Assembly: GCF_043641555.1 (NCBI RefSeq)
Contig: NZ_JBHZRJ010000002.1
Span: forward strand, 620,001-684,000
DNA length: 64,000 nucleotides
Direction: 5' to 3'
From: Saccharospirillum alexandrii_A
GTDB taxonomy: Bacteria; Pseudomonadota; Gammaproteobacteria; Pseudomonadales; Natronospirillaceae
Under the pieces are notes generated by a model that was not told the DNA's origin, ran no database searches, and was given only the letters and a program-made list of their open reading frames with translations. How positions within the stretch are numbered: position 1 is the first letter of the stretch; every line of letters begins with the position of its first letter. A program made the position numbers and the translations under genes. Positions 8,406 through 17,807 of the stretch are shown piece after piece.

Positions 8406-8589
8406 GTGTCAGGCACCGGGTATACCTATCTGGGGTCGGCATGAACCCATCCATGGGGCCTAGACTTCGGGATGTGAATCCCATCCCTGAGATTCACCCT
8501 CCGGGCTCGCGTTGCTCGTGCTAAAACGCTCCTGGCGTTTTAGTCCATGCCTCAGACTTCCCCAGTTAGGTATACCCGGCACCTGACAC
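8406..8589. repeat. Palindromic intergenic element copy 3 (core orientation A, extended P2 loop)
   Basis: P1 is a 30-bp stem between 8406-8435 and 8560-8589 with about 27 pairs; its inner 20 bases read CCGGGTATACCTATCTGGGG. The core begins TCGGCATGAACCCATCCATG (orientation A). The P2 loop carries the extra module with the AAAACGC/GCGTTTT hairpin, here with several substitutions compared with copies 1, 8 and 9. It forms a tandem pair with copy 4. No gene is present in this part of the 548-base gap before proS. Confidence 0.87.
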
Positions 8590-8643
8590 TCATTTGGTTG
8601 CCAATTCCGAAACTTGGGCTCGCAATGGCTGGCCTAAAGAGAA

Positions 8644-8842
8644 CCCAAGTTTCGGGGTTCGCCTGGGAGACTAGCGGCGGATGCCGGGTATGCTCCTGTG
8701 GGGTAGTCCGCAGCAGGGATGCTACGGCCTAGGCCCGAGACGTCGGACCGCCATTGATGGATCTACGCCGACCCCACAGGGGCATACCCGGTAACCGTCG
8801 CGGGCCATCACCTCTCAGGAGGCACGAACTCCGAAACTTGAG
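8644..8842. repeat. Palindromic intergenic element copy 4 (core orientation B, short P2)
   Basis: Outer arms are CCCAAGTTTCGGGGTTCG (8644-8661) and CGAACTCCGAAACTTGAG (8824-8841). P1 arms are 8684-8703 (CCGGGTATGCTCCTGTGGGG) and 8772-8791, with 19 Watson-Crick pairs plus one wobble. P2 is CCGCAGCA-GGGA-TGCTACGG, and P3 is the long form containing CGAGACGTCGGACCGCCAT. A CCGAAACTTGGG motif at 8607-8618, just before this copy, is an exact inverse of its left outer arm. Confidence 0.87.
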
Positions 8843-8874
8843 CTTGTAACTGCAACTGCACCACTACACCTTCA

Positions 8875-8898
8875 GGCGTATTGTCCCTACAATACGCC
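8875..8898. promoter_or_regulatory. Perfect 10-bp palindrome in the proS leader
   Basis: GGCGTATTGT-CCCT-ACAATACGCC is a perfect inverted repeat 31 bases before the proS ATG. It contains a TACAAT hexamer that could serve as a -10 element. It could be an operator overlapping the promoter or an mRNA hairpin. No regulator can be named. Confidence 0.45.
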
Positions 8899-8929
8899 GC
8901 CAACACTCATTGCAACCCAGAGATCTCCA

Positions 8930-10654
8930 ATGCGCGCAAGCAAGTACCTGATCGCCACCGTCAAGGAAACCCCGGCCGATGCCGTTGTTGTCAGCCACAA
9001 ATTAATGCTGCGGGCCGGCATGATCCGCAAGCTGGCCTCGGGCCTGTATACCTGGTTGCCGACCGGATTGCGCGTGCTGCGTAAGGTTGAGCGCATCGTA
9101 CGCGAGGAAATGGACCGTTCGGGAGCTCAGGAAGTGCTGATGCCTTCCATCCAGCCGGCTGAACTGTGGCAGGAAAGTGGTCGTTTCGACGCAATGGACG
9201 GGCTGATGCTGCGCATGAAAGATCGCCATGAGCGGGACTTTGTATTCGGCCCGACCCACGAAGAGGTCATCACCGACATCGCGCGCAATGAACTGACCAG
9301 CTACAAGCAATTGCCGGTCAATTTCTATCAGATTCAGACCAAGTTCCGTGATGAATTCCGGCCCCGCTTTGGCGTGATGCGCGCTCGCGAGTTCATCATG
9401 AAGGACGCCTACTCCTTTCACATCGAGCCGGAATCACTGCAGGCCGAATACGACAACATGTACGCCACCTACTGCCGGGTGTTTGACCGCCTTGGCCTCG
9501 ACTACCGCCCGGTACTCGCCGACTCTGGCGCCATGGGCGGCGCGGCCTCGCACGAATTTCAGGTGCTGGCTGACTCCGGTGAAGACTACATCGCTTTTTC
9601 CGACAGCAGCGACTTTGCCGCCAACATTGAAATGGCCGAAGCGCTGATGCCGTCGGAACCGAGAGGCGAAGCAACAGAAGAATTACGCAAGGTTGATACA
9701 CCGGATACCAAGACCATTGAACACCTGGTCACACGATTCAATCTGCCCATTGAGAAGACCATCAAAACATTGATCGTCGAAGCGGAAGACGACATTGAAG
9801 GGGGTCTGATCGCTTTAATCGTTCGTGGTGATCATGAGTTGAACGAGATCAAGGCCGAGAAGCAGCCCGGCGTCAAAGCGCCACTGACCATGGCCACTGA
9901 AGAGGCCATTCGCGCTGCCATAGGCGCCGGCCCGGGGTCACTGGGCCCGGTTGGCTTGCCAATTCCGTTGATCATCGACCGGTCCGTCAGCGTCATGTCG
10001 GATTTTGGTGCCGGTGCGAATGAAGACGACAAACACTGGTTCGGCGTCAACTGGGAGCGAGACGTCGCCCTGCCAACCGTTGCCGACTTGCGCAGCGTGG
10101 TGGAAGGTGATCCGAGCCCGGACGGCAAAGGCACCCTGCTGATCAAAAAGGGCATCGAAGTCGGCCACATTTTTCAGCTGGGCAACAAATACGCCAAGGC
10201 GCTGAATGCCACCGTGCTCGACCAGAACGGCAAGAGTCAGATCATGAACATGGGCTGCTACGGCATCGGCGTCAGCCGCATCGTCGCCGCCGCCATTGAA
10301 CAAAACCACGATGAAAATGGCATTATCTGGCCCAATGCCCTGGCACCGTTCCAGGTCGGTATTGTGCCGCTCAATGCACACAAAACACCTGAGGTGATGG
10401 AAGTCGCCGAGCAACTCTATGCCGACCTGCAAGCGGCCGGCATCGAGGTATTACTGGATGACCGCGACAAGAAAACCAGCCCGGGCGTCAAGTTCGCCGA
10501 TATGGAGCTGATCGGTATCCCGCACCGTCTGGTCGTTAGCGACCGCGGCCTGGCCGATGGCGAACTGGAATACAAGGCACGCGGCGCCGAAGACAAAGTG
10601 GTTCTTAAAAAAGACGACGCCATCGCTCATATTCTGAGCAGCCTGGGGCGCTGA
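8930..10654 (+). CDS. proS: Prolyl-tRNA synthetase
   Basis: This 574-residue class II aminoacyl-tRNA synthetase charges tRNA-Pro. The length and order fit the bacterial ProS type: catalytic core at the N-terminus (motif 2 region TKFRDEFRPRFGVMRAREFIMKD near residues 140-165, here named by its key residues R and E), the inserted editing domain at about 225-400 that deacylates Ala-tRNA-Pro, and the C-terminal anticodon-binding domain after residue 470. The start MRASKYLIATVKETPADAVV is the standard one. It is preceded by two hairpin repeats and a perfect palindrome. Confidence 0.97.
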   Translation: MRASKYLIATVKETPADAVVVSHKLMLRAGMIRKLASGLYTWLPTGLRVLRKVERIVREEMDRSGAQEVLMPSIQPAELWQESGRFDAMDGLMLRMKDRHERDFVFGPTHEEVITDIARNELTSYKQLPVNFYQIQTKFRDEFRPRFGVMRAREFIMKDAYSFHIEPESLQAEYDNMYATYCRVFDRLGLDYRPVLADSGAMGGAASHEFQVLADSGEDYIAFSDSSDFAANIEMAEALMPSEPRGEATEELRKVDTPDTKTIEHLVTRFNLPIEKTIKTLIVEAEDDIEGGLIALIVRGDHELNEIKAEKQPGVKAPLTMATEEAIRAAIGAGPGSLGPVGLPIPLIIDRSVSVMSDFGAGANEDDKHWFGVNWERDVALPTVADLRSVVEGDPSPDGKGTLLIKKGIEVGHIFQLGNKYAKALNATVLDQNGKSQIMNMGCYGIGVSRIVAAAIEQNHDENGIIWPNALAPFQVGIVPLNAHKTPEVMEVAEQLYADLQAAGIEVLLDDRDKKTSPGVKFADMELIGIPHRLVVSDRGLADGELEYKARGAEDKVVLKKDDAIAHILSSLGR

Positions 10655-10777
10655 GTTTTACAGACTCAGCACCGCCTACTAAGCTAACAACAGGGTGGCG
10701 CCCAGCGTCACCTTAACTCTGAAGCGCAACCGCACCGGCGGTTGCCCTTCACGTTAGCCTGGAAGGAGAAGCCCACC

Positions 10778-11197
10778 ATGAAACAGGAATCCCTCACCGT
10801 TGCTGACTGCATGAGTCCGGCCCGAGTCACGATTCCGGCAACTGCAAACGTCACCGAAGCTGTGCAAATCCTGTTAAAGCACAAGATGCTCGGCTCTGCC
10901 GTTGTCGATGATCAGCACCATCTGGTTGGCTATATTTCCGAGCAGGATTGCCTCAAGCACCTGATCACCGACAGCTATTACCGCGAAAACACCACCCTGG
11001 TCTCAGACATCATGCGACACGATGTACTGACCATGTCGGGCGACATGAGCGTGATCGACCTGGCCCAGATCATGACCCAGGACAAACCCAAAAAATATCC
11101 GGTCACCGATCACCGCAAACTTATCGGTGAAATCACCCGTACTGATGTGCTCGCCGCCCTGCTGCGGCTTCGGGCCTGGCACAAAGAAACGGCCTAG
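10778..11197 (+). CDS. CBS-domain protein
   Basis: This 139-residue protein consists of a pair of CBS domains: VADCMSPARVTIPATANVTEAV (first) and SDIMRHDVLTMSGDMSVIDL (second), each with the LVGYISEQD or LIGEITRTD type of C-terminal strand. CBS pairs usually bind adenosine nucleotides such as AMP, ATP or S-adenosylmethionine. No catalytic domain is attached, so it is probably a stand-alone sensor or regulator. The ATG at 10778 is preceded by AAGGAG at a good distance, so upstream in-frame TTG starts are unlikely. Its partner is unknown. Confidence 0.85.
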   Translation: MKQESLTVADCMSPARVTIPATANVTEAVQILLKHKMLGSAVVDDQHHLVGYISEQDCLKHLITDSYYRENTTLVSDIMRHDVLTMSGDMSVIDLAQIMTQDKPKKYPVTDHRKLIGEITRTDVLAALLRLRAWHKETA

Positions 11198-11214
11198 AGG
11201 AGCCGCTGGCCCAG

Positions 11215-11435
11215 AAACTCAAGAATCAGAGTTCGCTGCAATGACAAGCGACGGGGGCTGGGGGTGCCTCTGTGGGGTAGTCCTCAGTATGGATCGGTCC
11301 GACGCCTCGGCTGCGGCCTAGGCCCGAAACGTCGGACCGCCATGGACGGATTTACGCCGACCCCACAGAGGCACCCCCGGTATCCGTTGCGGACCAATGC
11401 CTCAAAGGCAAGCCGAACTCTGATACTTGAGTTTC
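11215..11435. repeat. Palindromic intergenic element copy 5 (core orientation B)
   Basis: The outer arms AACTCAAGAATCAGAGTTCG (11216-11235) and CGAACTCTGATACTTGAGTT (11414-11433) pair at 19 of 20 positions although they differ from other copies (TCAG instead of TCGG), which is compensatory change. P1 arms are 11258-11277 (CTGGGGGTGCCTCTGTGGGG) and 11361-11380, 19 of 20 paired. P2 is enlarged and irregular, and P3 is the long form. It fills most of the 348-base gap between the CBS gene and the ydiJ-like gene. Confidence 0.86.
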
Positions 11436-11545
11436 AGACCCGTGCTTCCCTAGCAACGTTAACCACCCTCAATTTACACCCTGGCGTCAACGGACCTCGA
11501 ATTTGGCGGGTATTTCGTTAGAATACTCCCCGTCGTTGTCGCCAA

Positions 11546-14500
11546 GTGTCCCAGTTCATGATTCCACGCCTGAAAGATGTATCACCGGTCCAGAGCCATT
11601 ATCTTGCTTTTATCGATGCCCTGCGCAAAACCGGGTTTGAGGGTGAACTGAATCCGGATTACGCCAACCGCACCGTTCTGGCGACCGATAACTCCATTTA
11701 TCAGGTGTTGCCTCAGGCCGTGATCTACCCGCGCCATCGCGAAGATTTACAGCGGCTGACCCGACTGATCAGCCAGCCCGACTGGCACAGCATTGTCATC
11801 AGCCCACGCGGCGGCGGTACCGGCACCAATGGCCAATCTCTGACCGACGGCATTGTGGTCGACCTCTCCCGGCACATGAACCGGATTCTGGAAATCAACG
11901 CGGAAGAAGGCTGGGTGCGGGTCGAGGGTGGCGCGGTTAAAGACCAGTTGAATGCCGCGCTGAAGCCCCACGGCCTGTTTTTCGCACCGGAGCTGTCAAC
12001 CAGTAACCGGGCCACCATTGGCGGCATGATCAATACCGATGCCAGTGGCCAGGGCTCGGTCATGTATGGCAAAACCCGGGATCACGTGCTGAATCTGAGC
12101 ACTGTATTACTGGATGGCACTCTGCTGGAAACCGGGGCCCTGGACGAAACCCGTCTCGCTGAAGCCAAGGCACAGCCAGGCCTGACCGGACGAGTCCACC
12201 AGACGGTCGACGATATCCATCAGCGTCGCCAGCAAGACATCGAAGCTCGCTTTCCAAAACTGAACCGGTGTTTGACCGGCTACGACCTGGCCCATATTCG
12301 TGATGATCAGGGCCAATTCAACCTGAACAACATTCTGTGCGGCTCGGAAGGTACTCTCGGCTTTATTGTCGAGGCACGGCTGAATGTACTCAGCATTCCC
12401 AAAGTGTCTGCACTGGTTAACGTGCGATATGACAGCTTTGAAACCTCCCTGCGCGATGCACAGACACTGATGCAGGCTCGGCCGACCTCGATCGAGACGG
12501 TCGACAGCCGAGTGCTGGAACTGGCCAAGGGCGATATCGTCTGGAACACCGTGGCCGAGTACTTCCCATCGGCCGAGGGCGAGATCGTCAATGGCATCAA
12601 CCTGGTCGAGTTTACGGCCGACGACGATGCCACCCTGGAGGCTGGCGTAAAACGCCTGACTGACTCCCTCGATGCGTTGCAGGGGCAACCCGGCAAGTGC
12701 AATGGCTACTCGGTGGCTTGGGGTAACAAGGCGGTCAATCAAATCTGGGGCATGCGCAAGAAATCGGTTGGGTTGCTGGGCAATGCCCAGGGCGAGGCAA
12801 GGCCTGTACCTTTTGTGGAAGATACGGCAGTACCTCCCGAAAACCTGGCCGACTTCATCATGGCGTTCCGCAAGGTCCTCGACGACGAAGGCCTGACCTA
12901 CGGCATGTTCGGCCATGTTGATGCCGGTGTCTTGCACGTACGGCCAGCGCTGGACATGAAAGACCCGGAGCAAGTCAAAACGGTGCGCCGGGTGACGGAT
13001 GCTGTCGTTGAGCTGGTTCAACAATACGGCGGCCTGCTCTGGGGTGAGCATGGCAAGGGCGTGCGATCCGAGTTTGCACCGGCCTTCTTTGGCGATCTGT
13101 ACCCGGAATTGCAGGCGATCAAACGCGCCTTCGACCCGCACAACCAGCTCAACCCTGGAAAAATTGCCACGACAGCACCTGAACTCAAGTTGCTGGCGAT
13201 CGATGCGGTGACACTGCGCGGCGACTACGACCGCACCATCCCGGTAGAAAGCTGGTCTTATCAATCCGAAGCCATGTACTGCAACGGTAACGGTGCCTGC
13301 TACAACTACGACCCGAACGACGCCATGTGCCCCTCCTGGAAAGGCACCCGCGAGCGCAAGCATTCACCCAAGGGGCGCGCCTCCCTGGTACGCGAGTGGA
13401 CTCGCCTGCTCGGCGAGCAGGGGCAGAACACCCAGAGCCTGGCGGCGGCCGAAGCCCGTCGCATGCCACTGCTGCACTGGATTCCGCGCGCCTGGAATAC
13501 CTGGCGCCGGGAACGGGGCGATTACGACTTCAGTAACGAAGTCTACGAGTCAATGTCGGGCTGTCTGGCCTGTAAATCCTGCACCGGCCAGTGCCCGATC
13601 AAAGTCGATGTGCCGGAGTTCCGCGCCAAGTTTTTACATCTGTATTACGGGCGCTATCTGCGCCCACTCAAGGATTACTTCATTGGCACCCTGGAATTTG
13701 TCATTCCCTGGCTGGCAAAGCGCCCCTTCAAATGGGTCTACAATGGCCTATTGGCGGCAAAACCGGTGCAATGGTTTCTGGAGCATGTCGCCGGCATGGT
13801 CGACAGCCCGCGCATACACCGCCATCAACTGGGCAGCCTGATGCACAAGCTGGGCATTGACTGGGCCGAGGCAGACATTCTTCAGGGCTTGCCGGCGGCT
13901 GAACGCGAGCGGTCTGTGGTCATCGTACAGGATGCCTTCTCCAGCTTTTTCGATACCGATACCGTGGCCGATATTCTGCGCTGCCTGCAGCAACTGGGTT
14001 TCAGAGTCTGGGTTTTGCCCTACAGAGCCAACGGCAAACCCCTGCACGTTCATGGCTTCCTGAAAACCTTCACCTGGGTTGCCAAACGGCGCCAGAGAGA
14101 TTTTGCAGAGCTGGAAAAAAGCGGTATTCCACTGGTCGGTATCGACCCGTCAATGACCCTCGCTTACCGGTCGGAATACAAAAAGTACCTGGAGGGTGAC
14201 GTAACGCCCGTGCTGTTGTTGCAGGAATTTTTGGGTCAACGGCTGTCACAGCTGGAATCACTGCAAAGCAGGTTTAAGCCGGGAACGGTCAAATTACTTG
14301 GCCACTGCACCGAAAAAACCAATGCTGCCGCCAGTATGAAAGACTGGCAATCGGTTTTTTCTGCCCTGGGGCTAACGCTCGAACATGAAGCGGTGGGTTG
14401 CTGCGGCATGGCCGGTACCTATGGCCACGAAACCCGCAACAAAGGCACGTCAGCCACCATTTATGATCTTTCCTGGCGCCCCTTGCTGGAAAATCAGCCA

Positions 14501-14611
14501 GCCGAGCAGTGGGTCGCTACCGGTTATTCATGCAGAAGCCAGGCGCAACGTCAGCAAGGTGTTACGCTAAAACATCCGCTGCAGTATCTGGCCGATCGAT
14601 TTACCGGCTAA
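11546..14611 (+). CDS. ydiJ: YdiJ-type FAD-binding and (Fe-S)-binding dehydrogenase
   Basis: This 1021-residue protein combines a PCMH-type FAD-binding domain (about 45-280, with SPRGGGTGTNGQ), a VAO-type FAD-linked C-terminal domain (to about 545, ending FDPHNQLNPGKI), ferredoxin-like cysteine clusters (CNGNGAC...MCP and CLACKSCTGQCP near residue 670) and a C-terminal CCG domain (HCTEK, GCCGMAGTYGH). E. coli YdiJ of this build is reported as a D-2-hydroxyglutarate dehydrogenase; D-lactate is another common substrate in the superfamily. The start is a GTG at 11546 or an ATG at 11558, with no clear ribosome-binding site. A TAGAAT -10-like element about 25 bases upstream would give a very short leader. 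Confidence 0.9.
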   Translation: MSQFMIPRLKDVSPVQSHYLAFIDALRKTGFEGELNPDYANRTVLATDNSIYQVLPQAVIYPRHREDLQRLTRLISQPDWHSIVISPRGGGTGTNGQSLTDGIVVDLSRHMNRILEINAEEGWVRVEGGAVKDQLNAALKPHGLFFAPELSTSNRATIGGMINTDASGQGSVMYGKTRDHVLNLSTVLLDGTLLETGALDETRLAEAKAQPGLTGRVHQTVDDIHQRRQQDIEARFPKLNRCLTGYDLAHIRDDQGQFNLNNILCGSEGTLGFIVEARLNVLSIPKVSALVNVRYDSFETSLRDAQTLMQARPTSIETVDSRVLELAKGDIVWNTVAEYFPSAEGEIVNGINLVEFTADDDATLEAGVKRLTDSLDALQGQPGKCNGYSVAWGNKAVNQIWGMRKKSVGLLGNAQGEARPVPFVEDTAVPPENLADFIMAFRKVLDDEGLTYGMFGHVDAGVLHVRPALDMKDPEQVKTVRRVTDAVVELVQQYGGLLWGEHGKGVRSEFAPAFFGDLYPELQAIKRAFDPHNQLNPGKIATTAPELKLLAIDAVTLRGDYDRTIPVESWSYQSEAMYCNGNGACYNYDPNDAMCPSWKGTRERKHSPKGRASLVREWTRLLGEQGQNTQSLAAAEARRMPLLHWIPRAWNTWRRERGDYDFSNEVYESMSGCLACKSCTGQCPIKVDVPEFRAKFLHLYYGRYLRPLKDYFIGTLEFVIPWLAKRPFKWVYNGLLAAKPVQWFLEHVAGMVDSPRIHRHQLGSLMHKLGIDWAEADILQGLPAAERERSVVIVQDAFSSFFDTDTVADILRCLQQLGFRVWVLPYRANGKPLHVHGFLKTFTWVAKRRQRDFAELEKSGIPLVGIDPSMTLAYRSEYKKYLEGDVTPVLLLQEFLGQRLSQLESLQSRFKPGTVKLLGHCTEKTNAAASMKDWQSVFSALGLTLEHEAVGCCGMAGTYGHETRNKGTSATIYDLSWRPLLENQPAEQWVATGYSCRSQAQRQQGVTLKHPLQYLADRFTG

Positions 14612-14793
14612 CGGTCTCCCCTGACGGGGGTGACCGTTTCCAGAATCACCTGCGCGCAAACCAGCATTGCCGAATCATCAATAGCAATCGTGAATCGATC
14701 GCATAGAATGCAATGGCGTGAAATCTGCAACCGTCAGGTTACGCTGAAACACCACCCGCGAATACAACCCGGAACTGAACCAAAGGACACCTC

Positions 14794-16146
14794 ATGACAT
14801 CCTGGAGCCCTGAATCCTGGCGCCAAAAAACCATTCGCCAACTCCCCACCTACCCGGACCAGGAGGCACTGAACGCCGTTGAATCCGAACTCGCCCACCA
14901 GCCCCCGCTGGTGTTTGCCGGCGAAGCCCGTGCGCTTAAAAAGCAACTGGCACGCGTCGCCAATGGTGATGCCTTTTTATTGCAAGGCGGTGATTGCGCG
15001 GAAAGCTTCAAGGAATTCAATTCCAACCAGATTCGCGACACCTTCAAAGTGCTGCTGCAGATGGCGGTTGTGCTGACCTTTGGCGGACAAAGCCCGGTGG
15101 TCAAAATCGGCCGCATGGCGGGCCAGTTTGCCAAACCACGCTCGGCCGACGATGAAACCATCGGTGGTGTCACCCTGCCCTCCTACCGCGGCGACATCAT
15201 CAACGGCATCGATTTTGACGAAGCCAGCCGCGTGCCCGACCCGGCGAGAATGCTGAAGGCCTACCACCAGTCTTCCTCAACCCTGAACCTGCTGCGCGCC
15301 TTCGCTCAGGGTGGGCTGGCCGACCTGCATCAGGTACACCAGTGGAACCTGAGTTTCGTCGACAAAAGCCCCCAGGGCGAACGCTACCAGCATCTGGCCG
15401 ACATGATCGACGACACCCTGGCGTTCATGAGCGCCTGTGGGATCTCTCCGGACAACACGCCGCAGATCCGCGAGACCCAGTTTTTCACGTCTCACGAAGC
15501 GCTGCTGCTGCCCTACGAACAGGCCCTGACCCGTCAGGACAGCCTGACCGGCGACTGGTACGATTGCTCAGCGCACATGCTCTGGATCGGCGACCGCACG
15601 CGTCAGCTCGACAGCGCCCACGTCGAATTCTGCCGTGGCATTCACAACCCGCTCGGGTTGAAGGCAGGCCCCAGTACCGACCCGGAAGACCTGATCCGAC
15701 TGATCGATATTCTCAACCCAAACAACGAACCAGGCCGATTGAACCTGATCGTGCGCATGGGCGCCGACAAAATCGCCGACCATTTCCCGGCCCTGTTGCA
15801 GCGAGTAAAAGCGGAAGGTCGAAACGTGGTCTGGAGCAGCGACCCGATGCACGGCAACACCATTAAAACCGGCAACGGCTACAAAACACGCGCCGTTGAT
15901 TCGATTCTCTCGGAAGTAAAAGACTTCTTCCAGATTCACCGGGCCGAAGGCACACACGCCGGCGGGGTTCACTTTGAAATGACCGGCCGCAACGTAACCG
16001 AGTGCATTGGCGGTGCTTTCGAGATCACCGAACACGACCTGGCAGAACGCTACCACAGCCACTGCGACCCCAGGCTGAATGCCGACCAGGCACTGGAACT
16101 GTCGTTTCTGATTGCTGATGCGGTGAAGCAGGCGAGAAAGGGATAA
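14794..16146 (+). CDS. Class II 3-deoxy-7-phosphoheptulonate (DAHP) synthase
   Basis: This 450-residue enzyme condenses phosphoenolpyruvate and erythrose-4-phosphate in the first step of the shikimate pathway. It belongs to the class II (plant-like, AroA-II) family, recognised by WSPESWRQKTIRQLPTYPD at the N-terminus, FLLQGGDCAESF near residue 70, and the C-terminal block GGVHFEMTGRNVTECIGGA. The length is normal. ATG at 14794 follows AAAGGA. The enzyme supplies aromatic amino acids whose breakdown genes lie 12 kb away. A hairpin repeat and an intrinsic terminator follow directly. Confidence 0.95.
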   Translation: MTSWSPESWRQKTIRQLPTYPDQEALNAVESELAHQPPLVFAGEARALKKQLARVANGDAFLLQGGDCAESFKEFNSNQIRDTFKVLLQMAVVLTFGGQSPVVKIGRMAGQFAKPRSADDETIGGVTLPSYRGDIINGIDFDEASRVPDPARMLKAYHQSSSTLNLLRAFAQGGLADLHQVHQWNLSFVDKSPQGERYQHLADMIDDTLAFMSACGISPDNTPQIRETQFFTSHEALLLPYEQALTRQDSLTGDWYDCSAHMLWIGDRTRQLDSAHVEFCRGIHNPLGLKAGPSTDPEDLIRLIDILNPNNEPGRLNLIVRMGADKIADHFPALLQRVKAEGRNVVWSSDPMHGNTIKTGNGYKTRAVDSILSEVKDFFQIHRAEGTHAGGVHFEMTGRNVTECIGGAFEITEHDLAERYHSHCDPRLNADQALELSFLIADAVKQARKG

Positions 16147-16194
16147 AACCTGTAGTTTCGGGTTTAAGCGGAAGAAGTTGCAACCCAAAACTGA

Positions 16195-16322
16195 GTGTCA
16201 TCTGCCGGGTAGGTCTATCCGGGGTAGTCTGAGGCATGGATGCCGAAGCCTAGGCCCGAGACGTCGGACCGCCATGGATAGGTTTACGCCGACCCCGGAT
16301 AGACCTACCCGGTGGATGACAC
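16195..16322. repeat. Palindromic intergenic element copy 6 (core orientation B)
   Basis: P1 is a 30-bp stem between 16195-16224 and 16293-16322 with 28 pairs, framed by GTGTCAT/ATGACAC instead of the usual GCGACGG flank. The inner part reads CCGGGTAGGTCTATCCGGGG. P2 is CTGAGGCA-TGGA-TGCCGAAG, a different sequence that still pairs at 6 of 8 positions, and P3 is the long form. It lies between the DAHP synthase stop and the terminator. Confidence 0.86.
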
Positions 16323-16358
16323 GGGCTGCCGACTCAAGATTGTCCGTGCCTGAAGTAT

Positions 16359-16387
16359 AAAAAAAGCGGGCTCAGCCCGCTTTTTTT
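16359..16387. terminator. Bidirectional intrinsic terminator
   Basis: AGCGGGCT-CA-AGCCCGCT-type stem flanked by an A-run on the left and a T-run on the right. It sits between the converging DAHP synthase gene and the M15-like gene and can serve both. Confidence 0.88.
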
Positions 16388-16402
16388 AACATGTCTTGTA
16401 TC

Positions 16403-17599
16403 TCAAACAACCCGAATATGCCACGGCTCATAACGCACGCCGTATTCATTGTCAGTGGTGTAGCGGATCTTGACGAAACCCAGATCCTGAAGTCTTTTGA
16501 ATTCGTCAGTCTGAGCAAAATCGGCGGTAAAGTTGCTCAAACCGCCGTTAACCCGGCCCACGTCGAAATCGCCAATGGCATGGTAGGAATGGCCCGGGGG
16601 TGCCAGAGAGCGAGAGGCACGCGACAAATTCCCCTCCGCCTGCACCGCTTTGGCCATAAACAGGTGATATTGCTTGACCACACCGCGCACGCCGCTGGTC
16701 AACAACAGCGTATCCCCTACTTTCTCACGAACTTTATCGTAGAAGGCTTCCGAGTCGCCGCGCAGCAAATAGTGCCCGCTGCCGGGAATCTTGGAAATGT
16801 CATTTTCTGCGTAACTGTGTGTCAGGTCAGAGATCACCCGCTCGCCAAAAAACCCCAGGCGTGAGACATCGTCGTAGAAAAGTTTTTCCAGGTAATCGAG
16901 TTCTGCCGTCGGAAAATCGCCGATGCGTGGCTGATAACGGGCATAACGCAGCATGTCATCGAACGACAACACGTTGAAATGGCCATGACCGACATAGGAC
17001 TGAACCCGGTTTAAACGCTCAAGAGCCGATACCAGAGTCGTATACTCAGTGTCTGTCATCAACACGTCATCGGAAAAGTCGTATTCGAAATGCTCGACTT
17101 TCTGGCGCACTCGTTCTGCTTCGTCTTCCACTTCAGCAACGTATACCGGGGCTTCCACCGCTGCAGCGGTTTCATCCAACACCGGGCCTTCTGGCTGCGC
17201 GGGTGTCATGGTGGCGAAGTCGGGTGTCAGGGTGTTTGAAATGGCCGGCTGTGGTGACACTGCCGCTACTGCCTCGGACGAGGCAGGCACTGTCAGGCCG
17301 GTAGCCTCATTGGGTGTTTCATAACGTGGACCCATCGATTGCATGGCCCTGGCCGGCTGGGCATAGCTGAGCCCTTCACGATCAGGCGCCGCCGCAAAGG
17401 GCGTCGCACTGTGTGACACCGCTTCATCAACCAGGGGAGCCCCTTTCAAGGCTTGTTCTACCGCAGCTTTTGCCTGCTCGGCCTCGGTCGGACCCCAAAC
17501 CTTGGACGAACGCCGTATCATGTCAACGGAGGCATAGCCTGTTCCAACTAACACTGCCGATGCAGACAGCGTCTGGTACAGGAATTGTCTTCGATTCAC
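16403..17599 (-). CDS. Secreted M15/DUF882-like D-Ala-D-Ala carboxypeptidase-family protein
   Basis: This 398-residue protein starts MNRRQFLYQTLSASAVLVGTG, a signal sequence with a twin-arginine-like RRxFL motif. A proline/alanine-rich linker (about 60-200) leads to a C-terminal peptidase domain of the LAS/M15 type: SLAPPGHSYHAIGDFDVG and the terminal EPWHIRV supply the expected His, Asp and His zinc ligands. Family members cleave D-alanyl-D-alanine bonds in peptidoglycan. The start is a GTG at 17599, with GGAG seven bases upstream; a nearby ATG is out of frame. It is probably periplasmic; no partner gene is adjacent. Confidence 0.82.
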   Translation of the reverse strand: MNRRQFLYQTLSASAVLVGTGYASVDMIRRSSKVWGPTEAEQAKAAVEQALKGAPLVDEAVSHSATPFAAAPDREGLSYAQPARAMQSMGPRYETPNEATGLTVPASSEAVAAVSPQPAISNTLTPDFATMTPAQPEGPVLDETAAAVEAPVYVAEVEDEAERVRQKVEHFEYDFSDDVLMTDTEYTTLVSALERLNRVQSYVGHGHFNVLSFDDMLRYARYQPRIGDFPTAELDYLEKLFYDDVSRLGFFGERVISDLTHSYAENDISKIPGSGHYLLRGDSEAFYDKVREKVGDTLLLTSGVRGVVKQYHLFMAKAVQAEGNLSRASRSLAPPGHSYHAIGDFDVGRVNGGLSNFTADFAQTDEFKRLQDLGFVKIRYTTDNEYGVRYEPWHIRVV

Positions 17600-17807
17600 G
17601 CATGTACTCCAGAAAATGATGTATCAGGCACATTAACCATGCTTGATGGCGGCCGGAGCGCTCTAATCTTTAGTATGAGACACCGGTCACAGCGCAGTAT
17701 CGGCTGCCTTTACGCTATTTGCAACGCACCGCTACCTATTGAAGTAATAAATTAAATACTTGATTCGAAACAGGGGCCAAGGTGTCAATAATTTGTCTGA
17801 TGTGGGG

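Noticed and set aside
12107..13363. A 418-codon antisense frame inside the ydiJ-like gene
   Set aside because: It lies opposite a well-supported coding sequence, has no recognisable domain, and high G+C genes often leave such antisense frames open.
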